Shown here: in pieces, positions 1 to 5,813 of the stretch | How positions within the stretch are numbered: the stretch's first letter is position 1 | How the letters are laid out: each line of letters starts with the position of its first letter | Origin: Bacteroidales bacterium | GTDB lineage: Bacteria; Bacteroidota; Bacteroidia; Bacteroidales; UBA932 | Direction: 5' to 3' | Assembly (NCBI GenBank): GCA_017538685.1 | Contig: JAFYIK010000215.1 | Span: 1-11,214 of the forward strand | DNA length: 11,214 nt | Notes under the pieces: model-generated | Seen by the model: only the letters and a program-made list of their open reading frames with translations | Told to the model about the DNA's origin: nothing | Database searches by the model: none | Made by a program: the position numbers and the translations under genes

Positions 1-544
1 AAAAGATTGTATTAAGAGCACCATAACCCAAATACAACTCTTGAGTTCTGAATGAATCCACTATTTTGATCGCATTTCTAAGTCTCCTGCTTGCTTCTCT
101 CAAAACTATCGGCTCCGAAAACGGGTGATCGTTATGGGCATATGCAAGAAAGTTCCACCGGATTTCTTCCGCTTTATCACACAACTTCTTGTTAGTATGG
201 TTGTTATAAAGATATCCGGCAATTGTTCTTATATTCTTTTCTCCATATTTTACTGATGATCCGAAAGCCTTATGGAACACAGCGCCCTCGCGCCCCACGT
301 CAATATTGTAGTATTTGGCGAACAACGCAGTGATCACAGCTATGAATTGTTCAACATCCGCCCGTCTTCCGGCACATAGTAATTGGTGCAGATGGTTATA
401 CATTAACGCCAACCCTAACACCTGGATTCCATAGCGTCTTGCAAAAACACAGAAGATTGTGAAATAGACCAATAAATCCTGGATAGTGTAGAAAATAACT
501 CCCCAATCTTTGCTGTACTGATAAATGTGAATTGCTTTTTTCAT
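1..544 (-). CDS. RAYT/IS200-like HUH transposase, partial (3' end beyond left edge)
   Basis: An open frame starts at an ATG at 544 and runs without a stop to position 1, giving 181 residues of an incomplete protein. It aligns without gaps to the complete transposase at 1229-2158, with about 58% identity by hand count. The putative HUH motif lies in MYNHLH (His51, His53). The candidate catalytic tyrosine is Tyr111 in GYLYNNHTN, the position of the YIHxNP motif of REP-associated tyrosine transposases. The block RWNFLAYAHNDHPFSE is identical in the two proteins. By family knowledge this would be a single-strand DNA transposase of the Y1 class, acting on hairpin-bearing ends. It is divergent from its homologue and clearly more AT-rich than the metabolic genes to the right, which suggests acquisition. 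No Shine-Dalgarno is visible. Whether the protein is intact past the window is unknown. The family call is firm. Assignment to RAYT rather than another Y1 subgroup is inference. Confidence 0.85.
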   Translation of the reverse strand, partial: MKKAIHIYQYSKDWGVIFYTIQDLLVYFTIFCVFARRYGIQVLGLALMYNHLHQLLCAGRRADVEQFIAVITALFAKYYNIDVGREGAVFHKAFGSSVKYGEKNIRTIAGYLYNNHTNKKLCDKAEEIRWNFLAYAHNDHPFSEPIVLREASRRLRNAIKIVDSFRTQELYLGYGALNTIF

Positions 545-767
545 AATAAGCTTAGTATTGTTGCAGCTAATGTAGAACAGTTTTTTCTAAAAGCAATGTC
601 TTTTCTCGCAATATTTTATGTATGATAAGTAGTTGTTACACAAGTGTTTAGTATGTATTTACATTAACAGCGGCCATACCCTCCGTACAAGCGGTTGAAT
701 CATCTCTCGCGCTGGAATAAAGGTAGGGCAGGCTATGCTTCGATTGATATTGGCTTGGGCGTCAGCC

Positions 768-797
768 CGGCATAAGATGTTGATTAGATGTATGCCG
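768..797. repeat. Inverted repeat, 7-bp stem
   Basis: CGGCATA (768-774) and TATGCCG (791-797) are perfect inverted repeats around a 16-nt loop, which itself holds two direct copies of AGATG. This is the leftmost hairpin of the cluster in the transposase spacer. Function unknown. Confidence 0.5.
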
Positions 798-851
798 CCC
801 CCACACGGCCGGGGCGAGCACAAGCACTCGTTTATGTTCTCCCCCTCCCGC

Positions 852-893
852 GTCCGGAACAAAAATAGACGTCCTAGTTTTTGACTTCCGGAC
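852..893. repeat. Alternative hairpin A (competes with 873-936)
   Basis: GTCCGGAA (852-859) pairs perfectly with TTCCGGAC (886-893), and CAAAAA (860-865) pairs with TTTTTG (878-883), leaving a two-base bulge (884-885). The right arm is also the left arm of the larger palindrome 873-936, so a single strand can form only one of the two. The left arm is in effect a third, degenerate copy of the same arm sequence. Confidence 0.55.
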
Positions 894-936
894 ACGATTT
901 TGATTTGAAAATCGGGGCCGGGAGGCAAAAACTAGG
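873..936. repeat. 64-nt nested palindrome (hairpin B)
   Basis: CCTAGTTTTTG (873-883) pairs with CAAAAACTAGG (926-936), 11 bp perfect. After one A/G mismatch, CTTCCGG (885-891) pairs with CCGGGAG (918-924) with one G-T wobble. A symmetric 3x3 internal loop follows, then CGATTTT (895-901) pairs with AAAATCG (908-914) around the 6-nt loop GATTTG. In total 25 pairs are arranged exactly symmetrically over 64 nt. Such a hairpin suits an HUH-transposase recognition element (REP-like or transposon end) or the core of a structured RNA. No T-run follows on either strand, so an intrinsic terminator is unlikely. Confidence 0.65.
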
Positions 937-959
937 ATGGGGCAAGCCGAAGGCGCGGC

Positions 960-994
960 AGGGCACATTCGAGACTTGCTGCCTCTCGAACCCT
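960..994. repeat. Stem-loop with TTCGAGA/TCTCGAA
   Basis: TTCGAGA (968-974) pairs with TCTCGAA (984-990) around a 9-nt loop, extended by AGGG (960-963) with CCCT (991-994) across a 4-nt bulge. The minus strand GGTTCGAG resembles a tRNA T-arm, but no cloverleaf can be built around it. It belongs to the hairpin cluster between the transposases. Confidence 0.45.
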
Positions 995-1228
995 ATTATA
1001 TCATATTTTGATTCGAAACCCTGGATTTTGGCTTGATCCCTGTTTTCTCCGCATCTCTTTCGGCGTACGGAAAAGAAGATTCTAGACAAGCTCTTATTAT
1101 CACGTGATTATTTTTACACAACATACTTGTAATCAGCGGATTAACATTTACACTTTTTCGTATAAAAAGATCCCGAAATCCTTCTGAAATAAAAATCTCC
1201 TATCTATATTCGCCCATAAAGAGCTATT

Positions 1229-2158
1229 ATGAAAAGGGCTACGCACATATTTCAAAGAGGGGTGGAAGGAATGGTTATCTTCTACACCTTGCACGATTAT
1301 TTGGTATACTACACCATCTTTTGTGTCTATGCAAAAAGAATGGGATTGCAGGTTCTGGGGCTGGCGATAATGTACAATCACCTGCATATTCTTGTTGTCG
1401 GCGGAGATAAAACGATCATCAAACGTTTTATGACTGTCGTAACATCCGTTTTTGCAAGAGAATACAACGGTGATATCGGGAAAAATGGAGACGTATTTCA
1501 ACGGCCATACGGCACTTCTGTCAAGTATGGTGAGAAGGAGATACGCACGTTATGCGGATATCTCTATAATAATCATACGAATGGCAAATTGTGCAAAAAG
1601 GCGGAAGATATCAGATGGAATTTCCTTGCCTACGCCCATAACGACCACCCTTTTTCAGAAAAGATTCCACTAAGAAATGCCAGAATGGTGTTTAGGAGGG
1701 CAATGAAAATGGCTCAAGCAGTACAGGAGCGTGGGGATTATTTGAGTTATGCCGCACTGCGGAGAATATACAAAGGACTCACGAACACAGAAAAGGAAGC
1801 CATCACAGACTACATCATCAACTTATATAACATAATCGATTACAAGGCACTGGAAAGTCTTTATCCTTCTTACGAAGAAATGGTGTACTCTTTCAACGCC
1901 AATGTCCATCACGATTATGACATTCCGGAATCTGACGAGGATCGTAAAGGAGACTTTCGAGCATATCCGATTCTTTCCCGGTTAGTTATAGAATCCAAAA
2001 TAGTGAGTGGACTAAAACAACTATTACTTCTTCCGGAAGATGAAAGATTGATGCTTGCACTAAAGTATCAAGCTCAAACTGGATTGCCTCTCAATAAAGT
2101 CTGTGCCTTCTTCCACGTAAAAATCAGTTTTGACCAGCTCTTACAAGGGAATTATTAA
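1229..2158 (+). CDS. RAYT/IS200-like HUH transposase, complete (309 aa)
   Basis: This predicted single-strand DNA transposase is of the Y1 (HUH) class. The catalytic half spans about residues 1-175: putative metal-binding histidines His51 and His53 in MYNHLH, and candidate nucleophile Tyr111 in GYLYNNHTN, equivalent to the YIHxNP motif of REP-associated tyrosine transposases. It is followed by AEDIRWNFLAY, matching the usual PEDWxWSSY segment. Residues about 180-309 form a helical C-terminal part; LPLNKVCAFFHVKIS near the end looks like a helix-turn-helix and could bind DNA (inference). The ATG at 1229 gives an N-terminus colinear with the divergent homologue at 1-544, which supports the start. 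No Shine-Dalgarno is seen. The gene is AT-rich relative to the metabolic genes. Seventeen bp after its stop begins the 108-bp palindromic element 2176-2283, the arrangement expected if that element is its cognate substrate. It looks intact. Confidence 0.87.
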   Translation: MKRATHIFQRGVEGMVIFYTLHDYLVYYTIFCVYAKRMGLQVLGLAIMYNHLHILVVGGDKTIIKRFMTVVTSVFAREYNGDIGKNGDVFQRPYGTSVKYGEKEIRTLCGYLYNNHTNGKLCKKAEDIRWNFLAYAHNDHPFSEKIPLRNARMVFRRAMKMAQAVQERGDYLSYAALRRIYKGLTNTEKEAITDYIINLYNIIDYKALESLYPSYEEMVYSFNANVHHDYDIPESDEDRKGDFRAYPILSRLVIESKIVSGLKQLLLLPEDERLMLALKYQAQTGLPLNKVCAFFHVKISFDQLLQGNY

Positions 2159-2175
2159 TACACACTGTATCTGCC

Positions 2176-2283
2176 CGTGGGGGCTAAGGCGCTAATTATC
2201 AGCGCCTTACGCAAATTAGGTCTGCCAAAAACGGCAGACCTAATTTGCACAACTTTCTATATGATAGGGAGTTAGCCCCCACG
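2176..2283. repeat. 108-bp palindromic repeat element, copy E1
   Basis: The terminal inverted repeats CGTGGGGGCTAA (2176-2187) and TTAGCCCCCACG (2272-2283) match over 12 of 12 bp. The exact centre carries a perfect 16-bp stem: GCAAATTAGGTCTGCC (2211-2226) with GGCAGACCTAATTTGC (2233-2248), loop AAAAAC. An additional off-centre hairpin has a 9-bp stem, TAAGGCGCT (2185-2193) with AGCGCCTTA (2201-2209). Its reverse complement aligns without gaps to the copy at 5814-5921, with about 74 of 108 identities by hand count. It lies 17 bp after the transposase stop and between convergent gene ends. No obvious target-site duplication flanks it, as expected of HUH mobilisation. It could be a REP/MITE-like element moved by the transposase, a bidirectional terminator, or both. 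Confidence 0.8.
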
Positions 2284-2323
2284 CCCTGCACCACACACTC
2301 CCACGACCCCGGGTTAAAGACAA

Positions 2324-2353
2324 CCGCGAACCACGAAGCCGCGCCGCGAACCA
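2324..2353. repeat. Short direct repeat CCGCGAACCA x2
   Basis: CCGCGAACCA occurs at 2324-2333 and again at 2344-2353 (period 20) in the GC-rich stretch between element E1 and the end of the phosphatase gene. No function can be assigned, and it may be chance in a GC-rich spacer. Confidence 0.3.
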
Positions 2354-2360
2354 TCCCCTG

Positions 2361-3632
2361 CTATTTCAACTTCGAAATCACCGTTTCCGTGAGCCAGGCT
2401 TTGTAGTCGGACCATTTGTAATAGCATCCCTGGACGGGCTCGACGGGGAGAGTGCCCTCGCGGCCGTTCAGGACCACCTTCACGAGCACGTCGGGCGATT
2501 TCTTCGATTTGTAGAAGACGAACTGGACGTTGCAGCCCATAGGGATCTCGCGGACGGGGTAATAGACATAAGCCTCCTCGGCAGAGGGTATCTCGCGGCC
2601 GAAATAATTGATTCCGGCGAGGGAGAGGTATCTGTCCAGGACATAGTCGTGGCCGAAGCGGAGTTTGACCGACGGACGGTCTGAAGCCAGAGCTTCGTCC
2701 GCCGACTCGACCAGCCTTTTGATAAGCGCGCCATAGTTCAGCGCGTCGCTCATCGATTCGTAGAACCAGATGCAGTCGCAGAGGTAGAAGCCCTTAAACT
2801 CTTCTGGGGTGAACATCTCGGGAAGAGAAACTTCGAAGTCGAGGCTGTTCAGTCCGATGTAGGCCATATAAAGTTCATAGAGCCAGGAATCCTTTTCCGA
2901 ACCAAGTGCGGCGTCCGGGTCTTTGAAGATGCGCTTCAAAAGGCCATCGACGTCAATCAGCTTAGTAGTGTAGACCCAGGCTTCGTCTCCGGCGTGTGCC
3001 CTGGGGATTTCTTCCTGAGGGCCGAGCTTGCAGGGATTGCTGCCCGACTCCGGGATGCAGTCGTCGAAGTAGAGCGAGGACATCTGTGCATAGACATCCA
3101 GCTTCGGATCGCATTCCTTAAGGCTCAGGCAGAAGGCCTGCATACTCATCATTGCGCGATGTGAGTTGCTCGAGGCGGCGAAAATCGAAGGATTCTTCTT
3201 GAAAAGCTTCGGATAGCTCTTGTACATATGACGCGCAATCGCCTTATGCTGTTCCCATCCTTTGCGGGTCAGATCTCCCGTCTGGGGGGCGCATTGCTCC
3301 GCGAAGGGCTTGTAGGCTTCCTGGAGGCTGAGGCCGAAGTCGGTGAGGTTTCCGGCCTCCCGCTGGGACGTGAGGACTTCGTCTATCCAGGTGTAGGTCT
3401 TCTTGTTCCAGGCGAAGCGTGAGCCGTGGCGGCCGTAGTGGGCGATGTAGAACGGTTCATAGCCTTTAGGCGCTTTCGAAGGAGCCTCGAATTCCGAAGG
3501 ACGGATGACGTCGTTGTAGCCGTAGAGACGGTCGGGGTTGGCAGCGAGGATGGAATCCTCACGGGCCCTGTCCTGGGCGAGGGCAAACGAGCCCGCCATC
3601 AAGACAGCAATAAGAAGAATCAACTTTTTCAT
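2361..3632 (-). CDS. Secreted histidine-type (acid) phosphatase, branch 2
   Basis: This exported phosphomonoesterase belongs to the histidine phosphatase superfamily (423 aa). A signal peptide of about 20 residues (MKKLILLIAVLMAGSFALA) is followed by the catalytic RHGxR motif at Arg68-His69-Gly70-Ser71-Arg72; His69 would be the phosphorylated nucleophile. SNSHR (Arg159) fits the substrate-binding arginine region. GHD at 327-329 supplies the His-Asp proton-donor motif, as in phytases and acid phosphatases, rather than the HAE of MINPP enzymes. The likely substrates are phosphate esters, possibly inositol phosphates, in the periplasm. Specificity is not readable. The frame stays open upstream to an ATG at 3701, but only the ATG at 3632 puts the signal peptide at the N-terminus, and the longer version would overlap the rpsU promoter. 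It is divergent from rpsU and converges on the transposase gene across element E1. It appears intact and monocistronic. Confidence 0.88.
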   Translation of the reverse strand: MKKLILLIAVLMAGSFALAQDRAREDSILAANPDRLYGYNDVIRPSEFEAPSKAPKGYEPFYIAHYGRHGSRFAWNKKTYTWIDEVLTSQREAGNLTDFGLSLQEAYKPFAEQCAPQTGDLTRKGWEQHKAIARHMYKSYPKLFKKNPSIFAASSNSHRAMMSMQAFCLSLKECDPKLDVYAQMSSLYFDDCIPESGSNPCKLGPQEEIPRAHAGDEAWVYTTKLIDVDGLLKRIFKDPDAALGSEKDSWLYELYMAYIGLNSLDFEVSLPEMFTPEEFKGFYLCDCIWFYESMSDALNYGALIKRLVESADEALASDRPSVKLRFGHDYVLDRYLSLAGINYFGREIPSAEEAYVYYPVREIPMGCNVQFVFYKSKKSPDVLVKVVLNGREGTLPVEPVQGCYYKWSDYKAWLTETVISKLK

Positions 3633-3655
3633 ATCACGTAAAAATAGCCAGAAAT

Positions 3656-3685
3656 TTTGGAATTCCGAAAAATTGTCTACCTTTG
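3656..3685 (+). promoter_or_regulatory. Bacteroidetes-type promoter of rpsU
   Basis: TTTG (3656-3659, -33 box) and TACCTTTG (3678-3685, matching TAnnTTTG, -7 box) are spaced by 18 bp, an excellent match to the Bacteroidetes primary sigma consensus. Transcription should start near 3690, giving a leader of about 40 nt. A dyad, TTTTGGAATTCCGAAA (3655-3670), overlaps the -33 box and spacer and could be an operator (inference). Confidence 0.8.
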
Positions 3686-3712
3686 CAGTCCATTTAAACA
3701 ACCGAAGAGAAA

Positions 3713-3723
3713 AAGGGGGTGAT
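3713..3723 (+). promoter_or_regulatory. Extended Shine-Dalgarno of rpsU
   Basis: AAGGGGGTGAT can pair over 11 nt with the anti-Shine-Dalgarno tail of 16S rRNA (complement AAGGAGGTGAT), with the single difference being a G-U wobble. Spacing from the G-run to the ATG is 11 nt, somewhat long. AAGGA directly abuts the start codon. The other genes in the window show no comparable site. In Bacteroidetes ribosomes the anti-SD is sequestered by bS21, bS18 and bS6, so a strong SD on rpsU itself fits feedback by bS21-deficient ribosomes. Confidence 0.7.
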
Positions 3724-3730
3724 TTAAGGA

Positions 3731-3925
3731 ATGATTATCGTACAGGTTAAGGAAGGCGAAAACATCGAGCGCGCTCTGAAGAAATTCAAGAGAAAGTTCG
3801 AAAAGACAGGTGCTGTCCGCGAAATGCGTGCACGCAAGACTTTCGAGAAGCCGTCTGTCAAGCGCCGTGTAGCGAAGATGAAGGCGATCTACGTACAGCA
3901 TCTCCGTCTCGAGGAAGATCAGTAA
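3731..3925 (+). CDS. rpsU: Small ribosomal subunit protein bS21
   Basis: The 64-residue basic protein begins MIIVQVKEGENIERALKKFK and continues with FEKTGAVREMRARKTFEKPS, the typical bS21 sequence of Bacteroidetes, full length and intact. bS21 binds the 30S platform near the 3' end of 16S rRNA. In this phylum it helps hide the anti-Shine-Dalgarno, which explains why most mRNAs lack SD sites. The gene stands alone, with a consensus promoter (3656-3685), a leader of about 40 nt containing an extended SD, and an intrinsic terminator directly downstream (3947-3975). The SD and this biology suggest autogenous translational control: ribosomes lacking bS21 would expose their anti-SD and favour this message. 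The regulation is inference; the identity of the protein is firm. Confidence 0.97.
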   Translation: MIIVQVKEGENIERALKKFKRKFEKTGAVREMRARKTFEKPSVKRRVAKMKAIYVQHLRLEEDQ

Positions 3926-3946
3926 TCCCCTCTTTGAGATACTAAG

Positions 3947-3975
3947 ACCGACCCCTCAAAAGGTCGGTTTTTTTT
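3947..3975 (+). terminator. Intrinsic terminator of rpsU
   Basis: ACCGACC (3947-3953) pairs with GGTCGGT (3962-3968) over 7 bp with the loop CCTCAAAA, followed by a run of eight T (3968-3975). It separates rpsU from the lipoprotein gene that starts 50 bp further on. Confidence 0.9.
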
Positions 3976-4025
3976 GTTGGCACGGCATTTGACTATAAAC
4001 CAAGGCAGTTACTAAAGCCTTTATA

Positions 4026-5741
4026 ATGAAAAAGATATTTCTTGCTTCTTTGTCCGCTCTCGCGCTGCTGGCACTCGTGCCTGGCTGCGAAGCAGAGCAG
4101 CTGATCATAACGGTGGAAAGCAACGACGATCCGGACGATTCCGAACCGGACGACGGCACCGGCGATTTCTTCATCACATCCGCAGACACCGACCTCACAG
4201 ATTTGGACAATGTGGGGGCGGCGTCCTTCCACCGTAAGATTTTCGTCACCTGGTCGGATGCCGGCGCGGAAGTCTCCGAGCCCGGCGACAGCATCACCGT
4301 CAGCATAAGCGGCGGCGGCGTGACCATCACCAACCTCAGCTCGGACCGCATCATCTACGAGCTCTCCGGCTCGTCGGCGAACGGCTTTTTCAAGCTCTAC
4401 AGCGCAAAGAAGCAGGCCATCGTCCTGAACGGCCTCTCCCTGAGCAACCCCGGCGGCGCGGCAATCAACAACCAGAGCCATAAGCGCACGTTCGTCGTGG
4501 TGGAAGGCGAAAACTTGCTCAGCGACGGCCCGACATATCCGGAGGTCAGCGGCGAGGACCTCAAGGCCGCCTTCTACTCTGAAGGCCAGCTGGTCTTCTC
4601 CGGCACCGGCGCGCTTACCGTCACCGCCCAGGGCAAGGCCGCCATCACCTCGGACGACTACCTCCGCTTTATGTCCGGCCCCACCATCACCGCGACCTCT
4701 TCGGCCGGCCACGGCATCCGCGGCAAGGACGGCGTCACCGTCTCGAACGGCACCCTCAACATCAGCGTGTCCGCCTCGATGAAGAAGGGCATCTCGTCCG
4801 ACGAATTCGTCAAGTTCGACGGCGGCACGACCACCATCAAGGTCACCGGCAGCGCGGGCTACGACTCGGAGGGCAAGGACTACGACGGCACCGCGGGAGT
4901 GAAGGCGGACAAAGACTTCACTATGAACGGCGGCTCGCTCGTAATCACCAACTCCGGCCAGGGCGGCAAGGGCATCAGCGTGGACGGCAAAGCCACCTTC
5001 AAAGGCGGCACAGTCAAGGTCGACGTCACCGGCTCGAACTACTCGAAGGGCGACATCTCCGCCAAGGGCATCAAGGTGGACGGCGCCATCGAATTCAGCG
5101 GCAGCACCGTCGCGGTCACCGCCTCCTCGCACGAGGCCATCGAGGGCAAGAGCACCATCACCGTCAGCGACGGCGACGTCTACGCCTACTCCTCTTCGGA
5201 CGACGCGATCAACAGCGCGTCCACATTCACCGTGACGGGCGGCATCATCACCGGCATCTCCACCGGCAACGACGGTATGGACGCCAACGGCAACTTCAAC
5301 ATCAGCGGCGGCATCGTGTTCGCCGCCAGCTCCCGCTCTCCCGAGGTCGCGATCGACGCGAACACTGAGAAGAATTTCAAACTGACCATCACCGGCGGCA
5401 CCATCTTCGCGATAGGCGGACTCGAGCGCGGCAGCACTTTAAGCCAGAGCTGCTACCAGGCATCCTCCTGGAGCAAGAACACCTGGTACACGCTGACTGT
5501 CGGCTCCGACACATATTCTTTCAAGACTCCTTCGGTGAGCGGCACTCCGCTGGTCGTCTCAGGAGCATCCACTCCTACTTTGAAGAGCGGCACCTCCGTG
5601 AGCGACGGCACCGCCTGCGCCGCCGGCAACATAATCATTGGCGGCACGGTGAGCAACGGTTCATCGGTGAATCTGAGTTCCTACACCTCCGGCTCCGGCG
5701 GCGGCCCCGGCGGTGGTGGCGGTGGTGGCCCGCGCTGGTAA
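4026..5741 (+). CDS. Cthe_2159-type carbohydrate-binding beta-helix lipoprotein with Gly-rich tail
   Basis: This 571-residue lipoprotein has a signal peptide ending in LVPGC (Cys21). The acidic residues after the cysteine (CEAEQ) and the Asp/Glu-rich linker (about 30-48) resemble the surface-export signal of Bacteroidetes lipoproteins. Residues about 75-470 show the repeating short-strand pattern of the Cthe_2159 (DUF4353) family, a pectate-lyase-like right-handed beta-helix that binds acidic polysaccharides: AIVLNGLSL, GHGIRGKDGVTVSNG, GISSDEFVKFDGG, GVKADKDFTMNGG and similar turns. The C-terminus is a Gly-rich run, GSGGGPGGGGGGGPRW, encoded by GGT/GGC triplets. Its role is probably glycan binding at the cell surface; an enzymatic role is not excluded but no catalytic motif is obvious. 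The ATG at 4026 gives a clean signal peptide. It lies just after the rpsU terminator and should have its own promoter, which I could not find. Third codon positions are strongly C/G. Confidence 0.82.
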   Translation: MKKIFLASLSALALLALVPGCEAEQLIITVESNDDPDDSEPDDGTGDFFITSADTDLTDLDNVGAASFHRKIFVTWSDAGAEVSEPGDSITVSISGGGVTITNLSSDRIIYELSGSSANGFFKLYSAKKQAIVLNGLSLSNPGGAAINNQSHKRTFVVVEGENLLSDGPTYPEVSGEDLKAAFYSEGQLVFSGTGALTVTAQGKAAITSDDYLRFMSGPTITATSSAGHGIRGKDGVTVSNGTLNISVSASMKKGISSDEFVKFDGGTTTIKVTGSAGYDSEGKDYDGTAGVKADKDFTMNGGSLVITNSGQGGKGISVDGKATFKGGTVKVDVTGSNYSKGDISAKGIKVDGAIEFSGSTVAVTASSHEAIEGKSTITVSDGDVYAYSSSDDAINSASTFTVTGGIITGISTGNDGMDANGNFNISGGIVFAASSRSPEVAIDANTEKNFKLTITGGTIFAIGGLERGSTLSQSCYQASSWSKNTWYTLTVGSDTYSFKTPSVSGTPLVVSGASTPTLKSGTSVSDGTACAAGNIIIGGTVSNGSSVNLSSYTSGSGGGPGGGGGGGPRW

Positions 5742-5754
5742 AAGGTGCAACGGC

Positions 5755-5793
5755 GCCGGAAGCCCTCCCCGCCGCGCCGGGAGCCCCCTCCCC
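5755..5793. repeat. Imperfect GC-rich tandem repeat
   Basis: GCCGGAAGCCCTCCCC (5755-5770) is followed by GCCGGGAGCCCCCTCCCC (5776-5793), a near-duplicate with a 21-bp period. It lies between the lipoprotein stop and element E2. It contains little else, and its function is unknown. Confidence 0.4.
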
Positions 5794-5813
5794 AGTTCTC
5801 CAGCCAAATACCG

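Larger units (their letters stand above)
545..1228. other. Structured, apparently non-coding spacer between divergent transposases
   Basis: This 684-bp stretch has no credible gene. The short frames on either strand lack family resemblance, overlap each other and run through inverted repeats. Its two ends (545-650 and 1090-1228) are AT-rich like the transposase genes. The core (about 650-1080) is more GC-rich and packed with dyads: 768-797, 852-893, 873-936 and 960-994, listed separately. There is also a 10-bp palindrome ATCACGTGAT at 1099-1108 and a 6-bp AT hairpin at 1153-1169. A related sequence precedes each transposase at a similar distance: ACAACTACTTATCA (minus strand, 623-636) and ACAACATACTTGTAATCA (1118-1135). 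No clear TTTG/TAnnTTTG promoter for either gene was found. It may hold transposon ends, REP-like palindromes or a structured RNA. The sequence does not decide between these. Confidence 0.6.

Noticed and set aside
960..1022. Possible tRNA on the minus strand because of GGTTCGAG and a second TTTCGAA
   Set aside because: Only a T-arm-like stem can be formed; no acceptor, D or anticodon arms of tRNA geometry are present around it.
659..1089. Short minus-strand frames (68-89 residues) in the transposase spacer
   Set aside because: They overlap one another in different frames, cross strong inverted repeats, and show no recognisable domain or plausible composition. They are better explained as non-coding structured DNA.
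3639..3659. Minus-strand promoter for the phosphatase (TATTTTTA with an upstream TTTC)
   Set aside because: Each box has a mismatch and the implied transcript would be essentially leaderless, so the match is too weak to annotate.
3633..3701. Upstream start (ATG at 3701) for the histidine phosphatase
   Set aside because: It would place 23 residues before a clean signal peptide and overlap the consensus rpsU promoter. The ATG at 3632 is the better start.
3993..5132. Long minus-strand open frame (about 380 residues) opposite the Cthe_2159 gene
   Set aside because: Its Ala/Val/Gly/Asp-rich composition is typical of the antisense of a GC-rich gene with G/C third positions. The plus-strand protein has a signal peptide and a family match.
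4100..5740. CRISPR-like or tandem DNA repeats in the beta-helix gene
   Set aside because: The recurring GGC/ACC-rich words come from repeated Gly/Thr/Ser turns in the protein, with no constant repeat or spacer length.
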